Assembly: GCA_936432065.2 (NCBI GenBank)
Contig: OW386285.2
Span: forward strand, 261,834,317-261,898,316
DNA length: 64,000 bases
DNA from: Rutpela maculata
Taxonomy: Eukaryota > Arthropoda > Insecta > Coleoptera > Cerambycidae
Reading direction: 5' to 3'
Shown: one piece after another, positions 1 to 10,018 of the stretch
Layout of the letters: every line of letters begins with the position of its first letter
Numbering within the stretch: the first letter of the stretch is position 1
Position numbers and translations under genes: made by a program
Notes under the pieces: model-generated
Database searches by the model: none
What the model was told of the DNA's origin: nothing
The model's input: only the letters and a program-made list of their open reading frames with translations

Positions 1-509
1 GGGGTGGGAGTGGGGGGTGGATAAAGTAAAAAAATATTTTGAGATTTCTGGTTCTTGTACACACAGTTAATCACATTTTTTTTCATCCCCTTTAATAATG
101 GGGTGGGGGTGGTAATGGGGGTGGCTAATGCCAAAATTTTTTTTGAGACCTCAGCTTCTCTTGTCTATACTAAATATCAATTTTATGAACTCTTACCTGC
201 TTGATTTACCTATTTACTCCAAATTTACCCCAATTTACCCCTCAACCCTTCGACGGAACAAGATGAAAATATAATCTAGTTCTAGATCTCGTTAAAGTAC
301 ATATGTGTACCAAATTTCAAGTCAATATCTCAAACGGTTCCAGAGTAAACGTGCGCACAAAAAAAGTTACAGACCGACAGACAGAAATTTTTTTTTTTTG
401 CTCAAACTTGAAATCTCGACGTTTCATGACATTTTAAGTCTATTTGAACAATAAAAATTTTTAAAAATTTTTTTGTCGTTACTATACTTCCACTGGATGT
501 GGAAATAAT
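1..509 (-). mobile_element. Family A inverted-terminal MITE, 3' part cut by window edge
   Basis: Minus-oriented copy of the commonest repeat of the window, called family A here. The outer end reads TTATTTCCACATCCAGTGGA on the minus strand at about 509. Inside are the C-rich CACCCCCA blocks, a run like GGTAAATCAAGCAGGTAAGA, and a tract related to ACAGACAGAAA. Other copies lie at 16338, 18800, 20581, 26440, 27005, 37268, 44005, 60446 and 61522. Complete copies are about 680-710 bp and end in ACTTCCACATCCAG / CTGGATGTGGAAGT. It is non-coding. The left end lies outside the window. Confidence 0.8.
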
Positions 510-620
510 TGGTGGGTGGTAGAACTAAACAGATTCGTGCTCAGCACGTCGAAATACGTAGAGGTTACCCAATGGAGTCCCAGAAACAGACCACTTTTGT
601 TGTATGTCTGCGGAAATTTT
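510..620. repeat. Copy of a segment found at 63535-63650
   Basis: The stretch around 540-600 (CAGCACGTCGAAATAC, then AATGGAGTCCCAGAAACA) recurs in the same orientation at about 63575-63630. The unit is non-coding and its boundaries are not clear. It directly abuts the family A copy. The following stretch, 621-1140, is AT-rich and nothing was recognised in it. Confidence 0.55.
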
Positions 621-1189
621 TCATTAATGTCTTAAACAACAATTAGGAGAAATATATTAGAATACTAGGAAGAAAGACCGATACATTTTTAATTACAAAA
701 AAAAACAGTGCGGTCATTCTACAAAAGAGATAATTAATAAATAAAATGTGCCAAATAGGGGTGGAAGTTGTATATGAATATCTTTACAGATTTTTTTTCT
801 GTTTGTAATTATGCTTAATATTTTTTTGAATAAAACCGAAACTTATCATTGCACCAAAAATTATGAATCCCTTAACAACAAAATATGCTTACCAGAACGA
901 AATGACTTTAATATTTTAAGTGTAGAAAAAGAGGTATCGAGATATCGTATCCTGTTCATTTTGTAAAACTAACATGATTTCGAACTTCCACAGTATCTTA
1001 GAGTTCAGAAATAATTGCTAAACGTTCTGTCTCGCTTCTCTTATGTTGATAAGAAACCCCTTAATAAAAGAATATGCTCTCCAGAAATAAATGACATTTA
1101 AAATTTTTTTTTTCGCACAGAGAAAGTTTCGGAAACTTTCATTTTTAACCCCCGACCCAAAAGAGATAAGTTTGACGCGTATGTTTGTA

Positions 1190-1190
<1 letters not shown>

Positions 1191-1266
<76 letters not shown>
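1191..1266 (+). repeat. (GTCT)n microsatellite, about 19 units
   Basis: An uninterrupted GTCT run of about 76 bp inside a larger repeat copy. The sister copies at about 1990-2010 and 2300-2330 have only a few degenerate units, so the tract probably expanded after the repeat inserted. Likely polymorphic. Confidence 0.97.
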
Positions 1267-1431
1267 TTGGCTTCATATCTCTTCAACGGGTGATCCGATT
1301 TTGATGCACTTTTTTTATTTGAAAGAGCATTTTGTCGAGGAAGTTTTTGCCATATTAGATTTTGATGTTTGGTCGCCATCTTGATTACAAGCCTTTATTT
1401 AACTTGCCTTGTTCTTGTGGGTCAAATCTTA

Positions 1432-1862
1432 CAACTGAATTTTAAAATAGTTATCCCAAACAGATTGAGTTGAAATTTTGCATACACTTTAGTTTGGATG
1501 ACAATGCATGGTTAGTTAAGTGACGTCGTTCCGAATCCAATATGGCGGACTCACAAAGATGGCGGACCAGTTATTTTTTATGCTGAGAAGAATACGAAAA
1601 TAAAATGACGTCACACTAAATTCAATATGGTGGACGCAACTGAATTTTAAAACAGTTATCCCCAACCGATTGAGCTGAAATTTTGCATACACGTTTAGTT
1701 TGGATGACAATGCATGGTTTGCTAAGTGACGTCATTCCAAATCTAATATGGCGGACCAGTCATTTTTTATGCACCCCCATGATATGGGTATCAAATGAAA
1801 GGGTTTGCTTAGAAGAATACGAAAATAAAATGACGTCACACCAAATTCAAGATGGCGGACAA
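1432..1862 (+). repeat. Two-copy direct repeat, period about 205 bp
   Basis: AACTGAATTTTAAAA starts near 1433 and again near 1638, each followed by TTGCATACAC, TTTGGATGACAATGCATGG, a TGACGTC motif and AATATGGCGGAC. The ATACGAAAATAAAATGACGT block at about 1590 recurs at about 1820. No coding potential was recognised. It looks like a tandem duplication of one non-coding repeat. Confidence 0.75.
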
Positions 1863-2529
1863 ATTTTTTTAGTTTTAACACCTTAATTTGATCGTATAGT
1901 GTATTCGCTCATACGTTGCATTCTAAGAAATGGTGAAGGATTCGGTTTAAACTATAAGTTATAAGTTTGACGCATATGTTTGTACGTTTGTCAGTCTGTC
2001 TGTCTGTGGCTTCATATTTCTTCAACGGGTAATCCGATTTTGATGCACTTTTTTTTATTTGAAAAAGTATTTTGTCGAGAAAGTTTTAGGCCATATTAGA
2101 TTTTCGGTCGCCATCTTGAATTCGTAAAATTGAATATGTGCAGACAATTATGGTAGCCGAATATGATTTCGGCCTCACTTTGATTCGGCCATATGAAACT
2201 GGTACGATTAGATACATTGATCGGGAGTTTTTAAAAATTTTCAATTTTTTAACCCCCGATTCAAAAATAGTTATAAGTTTGACTCGTATGTTTGTATGTT
2301 TGTTTGTCTGCCTGCCTGTCTGTGGCTTTATCTCTCTTCTTTTGATGCAGTTTTTATTAAAATTAAATATAACACATAACTATATTTATAATAGAACCGG
2401 TCTTGTAGACCGTGTGCGACTAGTAGGATACAAAATTGGACCGCGTCGGCTTAAAGGTTAAAAAGTTCTGTGTAGGACTTATGACATAATAATACGCTAT
2501 GTTGTATGTAGTTTAGTTTAAAAAGTATA

Positions 2530-3268
2530 AAATTAAATTAAATTAAATTACACATTTAAAAAAAACCCCGACACAAAAATATCGACTAAATAACTAATAT
2601 AAAAAAAATAATAAATTGACACAACTTTAAAAATTATGAAATAATTTTAATTCCATATACGAACTCTCATGATTTATTTAAGTCCAGCTTATATTTTCTT
2701 TATGTCCTCGAGACTTGCTTTCTTATACGCATGAATGTCGTGGGCTGCTGTAAAGACGTACTACTAAGGGCCAGTATTATAATGTTAGATTAAACTGTGC
2801 AGTTTAAACTTAGAACTTCGAACACCTTCTATTACATTAATATAATTTCTTCGTCGTCATTAGACAGTAAATAATAATAAATAAATAATAACTAATCAAA
2901 TATTTCGATTATTTCCATCATATTATATACAAAAACAAAACTAACGACATTCTAAAACAGACGTTTTTTCAAGGCCGTAGTTTAATCCGCACTCCGCGGT
3001 TTAATCCGATATTGTAAAACTGGCCCTAAATAGTTATATTCAAAACAGCAGCTCCCGATATATCGATATATTCATGCGTATAAGAAAGCAAATCTCGAGG
3101 ACATAAAGAAAATATAAGCTGGACTTAAATAAATCATAAGAGTTCGTATATGGAATTAAAATTATTTCATAATTTTTAAAGTTGTGTCAATTTTTTTTTT
3201 GTATATTAGTTATTTAGTCGATATTTTTGTGTCGGGGGTTTTTCCAAATTTGTAATTTAATTTTATTT
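2530..3268. mobile_element. Foldback element with CCCCGACACAAAAATATCG arms
   Basis: The left arm from about 2556 (CCCCGACACAAAAATATCGA) is the inverse of the right arm ending near 3245 (TCGATATTTTTGTGTCGGGG). Pairing continues through TATACGAACTCT / AGAGTTCGTATA, TCCAGCTTATATTTTC / GAAAATATAAGCTGGA and ATACGCATGAAT / ATTCATGCGTAT. The arms are about 200 bp with a non-coding loop of about 350 bp. Outside them AAATTAAATTACA / TGTAATTTAATTT also pair, so the true ends may lie near 2530 and 3268. Confidence 0.8.
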
Positions 3269-3313
3269 ATGGAATTTAATGCGATTTCGTACTATCTTAA
3301 GGTTTAGGTATTA

Positions 3314-4635
3314 GTACAGCAACTAGAGATTTTAACTTTCTGAATAATATCATATGAATTATATTTCGTTTATTTTTGGCGATTTAATGGTAAATGCATC
3401 ACAGAAAAGTTTCTATTATGTGGGGGCTTGCTAATTTATAGGGGGTGGCATCTAAAAACTAAAAAAAAAAAAAACAAAAACATTGGAGCTGAAAAATAAT
3501 CAAATTTTGAAAAGCTATGCTATATTTTATATAAATTGATAGTCTAAGTTCTAATGAAAAGTGCGATTTAAGCTAGAAAAAAAAAAGTATTTCAAAAGAG
3601 TTTTCGTCAAATAATTCGAAAAGCATTACATTTAGCGAAAACATGCTAGGACAAAAAGGAAGCTACTGAACTAAGAATGAATTTCATTTTTTCCCTAAAT
3701 TCTGTCGAGTTAATGGTCGAAATTTGCGAGTATAAAGATGGCGCCCAAGCGTTCATATGACGGAGTATTTACTTAGTTTAAATGTTAATTATCTCAGAAA
3801 GTATGACACTTACATCAAAAATGCTGATGACCCAAATAACAGAATATTAATTAAGCTTTCAAATGATTTTGACTATTTCTATAGCATAACAAACAAAGAA
3901 GTTATGACAGAGAGAATGTGCTTCTTCACATTTTTTAAATAGAAATGTCTCCATTTTGTTACAGTAAGTAGTTAGTAATTAAAAAAATATAGTTTTCAAA
4001 TACTGTTAACTGTTAACATATGGCATGACCTAGACGCCCATTTTTTTCCGTCTGTTTACAGCACTTGCTTTAGAAAAAAATTCACAGTCTTTCGCAAAGA
4101 TGCAACCAGAGAGGGACATTAAAAATGATGAAGTTAAATTTTTAGCCATTACCAGGCAACATGTAACTTTAGTAACCTTGTCTACGTCATGCTGCAATCA
4201 GCCGTTACTAGGCAACCTATAACTATAGTAACCTTGTGTACGTCATGCTGCAAATGCAACAAGCACTTTTTATGAATTCAGGCCCCATTAGGAAACTAAA
4301 AACATTTTCAATATTAAACATGCATTTTGTTTGAAATACCTTTGTTTTCACGCTAAAATCGTAATTCTCAAGTCGTTATAACTTAATGACTATCAATTTA
4401 TATGAAATTTGCATACAACCTTTTCTACTCAAAATTTGATTCTCTTTCAGCTCCAATGTGTGTGTGTTTTTTTTTTTAGATGTCACCTTCTGAATAGAGG
4501 TGGCATCCACCTCTTTTAAATTAGCAAGCCTCCGCATAATATAGAAACTTTTCTTTGATGAATTAAACTGCCAAAAATGAAAGAAATCTAATTCATATGA
4601 CATTTTTCCGAAGTAAAAACCTCTAGTTACTGTAC
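3314..4635. mobile_element. 1.3-kb foldback element with 5-bp TATTA target duplication
   Basis: Terminal inverted repeats GTACAGCAACTAGAG (3314 on) and CTCTAGTTACTGTAC (to 4635). The arms continue with TTTCTATTATGTGGGGGCTTGC / GCAAGCCTCCGCATAATATAGAAA and pair over about 190 bp. TATTA stands directly outside both ends (3309-3313 and 4636-4640), as expected for a 5-bp target-site duplication. The interior has no recognisable gene: a 61-codon frame at 3757 resembles nothing known. Probably a non-autonomous DNA transposon. Confidence 0.85.
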
Positions 4636-4967
4636 TATTATCGATATTTTGTTTTGAGAAGCAATAATTGCCAAAAAATTATACAGTTTTTAATCGAAAC
4701 TGCCAAAAAGATAGCAGAGAGTATAAAGTGAGCATGACATCTTAAAATCATACTTTAACACAAATAACAATTATTAGTAATAAAAATAATAATATATAAT
4801 TGATATAAATGGTTTAAAATATAATTATAGCATTACGATACATTAATTTATAGGTAACATAAACAAAAACTAATGTTACCAATCTAAAGCGTTTACGACC
4901 ATGTAATAAAATATGTCATATTGCATTTACCTACCGATATAAAATTATTTAATGTATTTATATATAC

Positions 4968-4969
<2 letters not shown>

Positions 4970-5049
<80 letters not shown>
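4970..5049. repeat. (AT)n microsatellite
   Basis: About 80 bp of uninterrupted AT dinucleotide, 140 bp upstream of the first recognised exon. Length is likely variable and may be compressed by assembly. Confidence 0.97.
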
Positions 5050-5050
<1 letters not shown>

Positions 5051-5190
5051 CATGTTCAATATGAAATTACCAATATGATTCATATATAAACATACCTGCT
5101 TTAAAATGCATGCAATTTCATCATTAATGTTATAGTTTAGTCATATTAGAATTTATCGTCTGCACTTTAAATAGTCAATTTGATTTTAAG

Positions 5191-5403
5191 CAAATGGATT
5201 ACTTGTGCATTGAACCCGATGGAGAATCACGCACAAGTTTCGAGTTTGATTCTGCCATTTTATTAGAAGCCACGACCCCGGTAAATGAAGAAAAGGAAAT
5301 AGTCATCGGTGGTAAAAAGAAATCCTTGCAATTTAGTATAGCTAGTCACGAGTCAATTTACGATAAATGGAGGGAAAAGCTGGAAAAAGATGTTGAAATT
5401 GTG
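5191..5403 (+). CDS. Patj: Multi-PDZ scaffold (PATJ/MPDZ-like), exon 1 of 4 seen: inter-PDZ linker
   Basis: Internal exon of 213 bp (71 codons). It follows an acceptor GATTTTAAG at 5190 and ends at the donor GTATGT (5404). It encodes a linker rich in acidic and Ser residues, with a KWREKLEKDVEIV end that leads in frame into the PDZ domain of the next exon; a short basic-hydrophobic segment just before this PDZ is typical of MPDZ/PATJ proteins from memory. The ATG at 5194 is probably not the start, because an acceptor lies 3 bp before it. If it were a first exon, CAA upstream would be 5'UTR. The joining to the next exon (phase 0) is an inference from frame and sense, not from a transcript. Confidence 0.72.
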
Positions 5404-5944
5404 GTATGTTGAATGCTTTTAAAATGTTTACAGCATGCCTAGTTTAGCAATTATTTGTTTGATTTTTCGTATATATTAGGTATCTTAGCAGATAAATGTT
5501 CTAACATATGAAAGTAAATATCAGCATTCTAAACGTACTTACACATCAATGCATAGTTTATTAATAGTTCGATAAAAATAATAAAAATAAAGGTTTTCCA
5601 ATAGTTGAAAGATTCCACCTTTACTTGGTGAAAATTCATGTCAACACTATATTTTAACAAATAAAAAATTTTGAATTTAAAAAACTTTCAGTATTTTATT
5701 TGTTAAACTAAACCGTTAAGGTTTTCCTTTTCACTTAGGGGATTAGGGGATTAATGAAACTTTGCATAAATATTTCCTTTTATTTACTTTTTCAGGAAAT
5801 ACAGAATGAATCTACCTCGAGATCCAGAACAAATTTTTTTGAGGACAAAATAAACATAGTTTGCTCATTTCCCTGAAACCCCGCATTAAACGTGACATTA
5901 GAGAAAGCTAGCTTAGCGGGAAATTTCAAACGTATCATAGTCGG
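5404..5944. other. Intron sequence, nothing recognised
   Basis: AT-rich intron sequence directly after the donor at 5404. No repeat partner, RNA gene or reading frame of interest was seen. Confidence 0.5.
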
Positions 5945-6257
5945 CACATGAATTCGCGCTTTATTCCTCAGTATCTACAAAATCAAAGAACAATGGATTG
6001 GGTGTGACATAAGAGATTGTTACACCAAAACCATGCATGCGCAATTTGTATAGATAGACCAACAGTGTGATTTTTCCAAATATTTCGAAAACTGAGTGTT
6101 TTAGGAAAAAATGTCAAAACATATTTTTTTAAAGTTTATGTTAAGTTCCGTTAATGTGAGACTGACTGTTAATCGCAATAAAACGAAAATTATACGTGAA
6201 TATACATGAAGTCGCGCTTTATTCCTCAGTATCTACAAAATCAAAGAACAATGATTT
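5945..6257 (+). repeat. Direct repeat of about 45 bp, spaced 258 bp
   Basis: CGCGCTTTATTCCTCAGTAT plus the following TCTACAAAATCAAAGAACAA occurs at about 5953 and again at about 6211, preceded by ACATGAA in both. The spacer has no reading frame. This may be a partial tandem duplication or a template-switch product; it is too short for an LTR pair. Confidence 0.8.
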
Positions 6258-6261
6258 TCCA

Positions 6262-6455
6262 TATGAAAGTTTCCAATACAAAATTTTGATAAATATGAAA
6301 GTTTTCAGTAAAATATTTGAATATTCCGAAAGTTCCAGAAGGAAATTTTCCAGGAATTTTGGAAACTTTCAAATATTCAAATATTCCAATAATTTATTGA
6401 AAACTTTCATTTTTATCAAAATTTCCTTCCGGGAACTTTCAGATGGAAAATTTCC
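6262..6455. repeat. Imperfect inverted repeat rich in GGAAA/TTTCC
   Basis: GAAAGTTTTCAGTAAAATAT (about 6297) pairs with ATTTATTGAAAACTTTC (about 6391), flanked by multiple GAAAGTTCC / GGAACTTTC variants. A palindromic low-complexity element without coding capacity. Confidence 0.6.
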
Positions 6456-6675
6456 TTAACCCATCTCTGATATTTATTTATAACAAAGTTTACATTTTAA
6501 TACACAGTATTAAAAAGTGGTCTATCTACTACTATCGTCACCATTATTATACTCTTCGCACAAACGAAGAGTATATTGTATTTGATCGGCACATTTCTAA
6601 AATCGTAAATATCGCTCGTAGAGAAAAAATTTTCATATCATTGTGTTAGTGAACGAATTCTGAACGACTTTCAAA

Positions 6676-6734
6676 ATGTCCGTCTGTCCGTCTGTCCGTC
6701 TGTCCGTCCGTCTGTCCGTCTGTCCGTCCGTCAC
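6676..6734 (+). repeat. CCGTCTGT minisatellite
   Basis: About seven copies of a 7-8 bp unit (TCCGTCTG and CGTCCGTCTG variants). The inverted relative near 56830 has only one or two units (ACAGACGGACG). Confidence 0.92.
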
Positions 6735-7048
6735 GTTTCTTGTAAGCACGATAACTTGAGAAAGAAAAGTCCGATTGTATTGAAATTTAGAAAATAAGTT
6801 AGTGTTAGCTAGAGGAAGAACCCTATTGTTTTTGAAGAAAATCGATCAGTAAATAAAAAAGTTATTAATTATTTAATTTTAAAAAAAAAATTTTTTGTTA
6901 ATTTTTGTGGATTGTACTAAAATGGAAATCGCGAGATATTATTTCCATAACAAATTTTTTTTTGTATATGAAGTTTACTAATATTTCTTAGAAGTGAAAT
7001 ATGTATGAATGTCGACAGATATATATTACAGACAATCAATTTTCCTAG

Positions 7049-7124
7049 CAACAGGTGGTGGCGCAGCGGCTAAAGCTTTTCGTTGCAATCCAAGGGTCCC
7101 GTGTTCGAATCCCGCAGGTTGGAT
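7049..7124 (+). other. tRNA-like pol III promoter (SINE head or tRNA pseudogene)
   Basis: An A box TGGCGCAGCGG matches TRGCNNAGYGG exactly, and a B box TGTTCGAATCC differs from GGTTCGANTCC by one base; their spacing is tRNA-like. The acceptor stem cannot be formed and the T stem has mismatches, so a working tRNA gene is not supported. In context it is best read as the head of a tRNA-derived SINE, but a solitary tRNA pseudogene is possible. Confidence 0.7.
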
Positions 7125-7597
7125 TTGTTTTTCATTTTTTTTCATACAATTTTTTTCACAACAAAGTTTATATCACAAAATTTGGGATGTCCAAAAACTA
7201 ACATTATTTACAAGAAAACTGCGAAGAGTATCCTATAGAATGTGTTACAATTATATATAAAAAGCTCAGTAAATTGGCGAAGAGTACGTTTTTAGCTTGT
7301 TTTATTTGTTTTTGCATGTATGTATTTTTTATTAATTATTATTTCAAAATGTAACGAGCGTTAATAAAAATGAAGTAAAGTTGCCTTTGCAAATATGCTA
7401 AAATGCAGAGCTTAGGTTAGTTTCCAGGAAGCTATCACACAAGACACTACCTTGGTTATTGATGTTTTTCTTAGATGCACACGAATTATTAAAATTTTAT
7501 TGAATCAGAAAATTTATTTTTAATAAAAATACAAATAAGTTTTACAACAGGCACTGAAGGTGTCCACCAGGTTGCTCATTTGTCCGCCACATACCTA

Positions 7598-8158
7598 CCG
7601 AGTGTCCCAGAAATGTCACCCTGTATAGCTAGAGTCTGAATCGAATCCCTACGTCATCCTGAACACAGTGATAGATACCATACTTAGTATGCTTGGAGGA
7701 TCTTAAGGATCGTATTCGTGAGGCTTGCCGCTGTGTAACACCAGCAATGCTTAGAGCGACCTGCAGAGTTGCTGCGACGCTTGAAATCTTGTGTGGAAGC
7801 CGGAAGTGCTCAGTTTCAACATTTGTTAGCATATCTATTAATTTATTAATATATTCATTTTTTGGTCATGATTTTGTAACATGTCTTATTTGTAACTTTT
7901 AAACAACGTTATCATACCAAGGATGATATATCACTTTGCTCAGAATGACGCGAGGATGCGATTTCAGGCTTTGGCTCTACAGGGTGCTATTTGAAAAAAA
8001 AGTTGGGTGGTGGTTTCTTAGGGGGTTGCAAGAGGCAACACAGTTCCAGGGGTGTTATCAGACGAAATGTTTCATGCTTTTATAAGGCATTTTTTTTTAT
8101 TTTATAATTTTCAAATAACTGAGATATAATCTGTTAACATATTTCTGGGACAACCGAT
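7598..8158 (+). mobile_element. Internally deleted mariner-like element
   Basis: The ends GTGTCCCAGAAATGTC (about 7600) and CATATTTCTGGGACAAC (about 8140) are inverted, typical of mariner-like termini. Between them is the 3' end of a transposase gene (listed separately). At about 560 bp it is less than half of a full element, so it has lost most of the transposase and cannot move itself. Confidence 0.65.
7665..7850 (+). pseudogene. C-terminal remnant of a Tc1/mariner-superfamily transposase
   Basis: The frame at about 7693 reads EDLKDRIREACRCVTPAML, the helix-rich C-terminal tail seen in mariner-type transposases after the catalytic D34 region. About 30 codons later a frameshift moves the alignment (CVEAGSAQFQHL in another frame, the usual GGxQFEHL end). 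The catalytic DDE/D residues are absent. Family match is from memory. Confidence 0.65.
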
Positions 8159-8159
8159 A

Positions 8160-8483
8160 TATTTGCCTATTTGCCTTCTACATTAACGCATCGACTTCCT
8201 ACACTTTTGCGTTGGTTTGGCAAATCTTTCCATCCACTTGAGCGGTTTGGCAGTTATATTATTTGTATGTTATATTATTAAAATTGCATGTTTGGCTCAG
8301 TGTGGTGTGGCGGTCACTTCCATCCACTGTAATAGCATAGCACCTAATTTCTTGTAACTTTCAGTATTCTTCTTCAGCGCTTAAAATGACATTCAGACTT
8401 AACACACTAATAAAATGCACAAGTATTTATTAACAGCTTCAGTGGTCGGCTCTTAGATCCCGTTCACTGATACCGTACAGATA
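8160..8483. other. Intron sequence, nothing recognised
   Basis: No gene, repeat partner or RNA motif was recognised here. It ends at the AAATAAATAAAT tail of the next element. Confidence 0.4.
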
Positions 8484-9760
8484 TAAATGAATAAATAAAT
8501 AAATAAATACACTTTTTATTGTGAAACACAAAAGGACAAGATACATTTTTCAATGATTTTACAATCTTACCTTATCATTAAATTATGTTTATATTAATAT
8601 TTAAGTTATTTCCTTGTTTTTACAATTTACCTATAAATATCCTTACTTATAAGAAATCACCAGTTTGATTTTTTTTTAAATAGTTCCGGTATTTGCTGAA
8701 GTCAAATCTTCTATAACCCACACCTTTTGGCCAGAAGCTATCATTGTAGAGTTCCTCTTTTACATCATGAGGTGCACCTATCATAAACACTTTATTTTGA
8801 TACTCTTGTGTTGTGAGTTCCTTCACTGAGAACTCCTCCTTAAATTTAGATTTAGATCTGGTTTTTAAATACTTTATAATATCATTACAAGTTGTATGTC
8901 TTTTTACTCTATTTATATAGAATCACAATTTTCTATTAACTCCAGCAAATCCGCTTTCATCACTTTCTTCTGCTCTATCAGCCATACCTATATTTTTCTT
9001 AATTCTATTTTTATTTCTTCTTCCCACTACTTCTTGAAATTGGTTTTCATCTTTTACTTCTCTAATAGAAATAATTTCCCCATGTAATACTTGTGTTTTT
9101 TCATTGCAATCTACATTTCTCTTTTCAATCCCATTCGTTTGATTTACATAACCTAAATTGTGATTGGAGTGGTTGCTACTATTTTGGTTTGAAACTTTAA
9201 TATCTTGTTTTAAATTATGAACTGTCTGTGTTTTTAGAGCAGAACTATAATCCATGTGTTTATCTGTAATTACGTGTTTGTGTTGCTACTTATTGTACTT
9301 TTTTCTACTATCTGCTTTTTTAATTCTTCCATTTTTTCTTCTATAAGTTGTTTATTTTCCTTTATTATTAAATAATTTTCCTGCAATAAACTGCATTTTA
9401 CCTGTGTCTCATATAGAATTTGTTTTAGCATTTGGTTTTCCAGTTTCAGTTTTTCCATGCCATAATTTTCACACTCCTCTTCTCTTTCTTTTTCATTAGA
9501 TGTATTTAGGTTAGTTGTCTGGCAGCAAATAATTCTAGTTTCATCAATAACTTGTATTGAGCCTATAATTCTTTGCATACAGGATTTGTGAAATATATTT
9601 CCACATGTGACACATATTGAACTTGCACTTAACTTCGTTTTACAACCTTTATAACACTTTTTAGCTGGATCATCTTCATTGCCATCCACTATGGGAGCCA
9701 TTTTTAATAAATTTAATAACAAGTTTATGTGGCTTTCCAAAATATGAAAATTATACACTT
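8484..9760 (-). mobile_element. ORF1-only LINE derivative (HAL1-like)
   Basis: Minus-strand retroposon. It begins at its 5' side near 9760 with an ORF1-type gene and ends at 8484-8510 with an (ATTT)n tail, without any reverse transcriptase between. A similar TTTATTTATTTA tail ends the LINE at 40985. This is the layout of half-LINE (HAL1-type) elements, which borrow the machinery of a partner. The coding region is broken (see the pseudogene entry). Confidence 0.65.
8650..9758 (-). pseudogene. LINE ORF1 protein with PHD-like zinc finger and coiled coil
   Basis: Transcribed right to left. The start is the ATG at 9758 or, more likely, the MAPIVDGNEDD methionine near 9699. Next comes a PHD-type cysteine pattern (CYKGCK, CVTCGNIFHKSC, then CC), a strongly charged coiled coil (KLKLENQMLKQI, EEKMEELKKQIVEK), a stop near 9270, and a shifted second frame (9255-8923) with basic, Asn-rich sequence. 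After another stop at about 8923 the frame continues to about 8650 with NDSFWPKGVGYRRFDF, resembling the C-terminal end of insect ORF1 proteins. PHD-bearing ORF1 is typical of CR1-group LINEs. One frameshift and one stop mark it as inactive. Confidence 0.65.
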
Positions 9761-9965
9761 ATTTTGTGTTATGGCCCCTTTATTGCCTGACTTATTCGAA
9801 AAAGAAGATTGTGCAATATGCTATTGTTCATTAATTCTTAGTCCTGGCGGGAGCTCGAACCTTAAGTGTGAGGTTGTCTCTGACGAAGTTTCCGCAAACA
9901 CCAAAACTTTTGAAAAGTTGAACACTACACTTGAATACTATTACTCGCATATTTCGCCAACCGTA

Positions 9966-10018
9966 TTGGCATCATTTGGAGATGATTAAAACTTCTAATC
10001 ATCTGCAAATGGTGCCAA
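9966..10018. repeat. Short imperfect palindrome
   Basis: TTGGCATCATTTGGAGATGA pairs with TCATCTGCAAATGGTGCCAA around an 8-14 nt loop. The arms are nearly complementary over 23 bp. It could be a hairpin or the relic of a small MITE. Confidence 0.8.

Larger units (their letters stand above)
1145..2350 (+). repeat. Three degenerate copies of a CCCCCGA / GTTTGACGCGTATG repeat
   Basis: Copies start near 1145, 1965 and 2245. Each carries TAAGTTTGACGCGTATGTTT or a close variant, a TCTGTC-type tract, and (first two) GGCTTCATATCTCTTCAACG followed by GATCCGATTTTGATGCACTT. Similar non-coding units are common in insect genomes from memory. No protein is supported: the long open frames on both strands across the first copy come from the TGTC microsatellite. 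Confidence 0.65.
6545..7290 (+). mobile_element. Composite SINE-like element with tRNA-like head
   Basis: Starts with a small palindrome, ACTCTTCGCACAAACGAAGAGT (6551 on), and ends near CGAAGAGTA (about 7280). It holds a CCGTCTGT minisatellite, a conserved block AAGCACGATAACTTGAGAAA, and a tRNA-like pol III promoter (listed separately). The front part recurs inverted at 56670-56960 without the tRNA-like part. Short open frames inside are probably meaningless. Confidence 0.6.

Noticed and set aside
1091..1384. 97-codon and 93-codon open frames on both strands across the TGTC repeat
   Set aside because: They translate the microsatellite (CLSVCLSV / RQTDRQTD); any tetranucleotide array without stop codons does this.
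5194..5412. The ATG at 5194 as a genuine translation start
   Set aside because: A splice acceptor stands 3 bp upstream and the sequence reads as an internal linker; an internal exon is more likely.
7049..7124. Functional tRNA gene
   Set aside because: A and B boxes are good but no acceptor stem forms and the T stem is mismatched.
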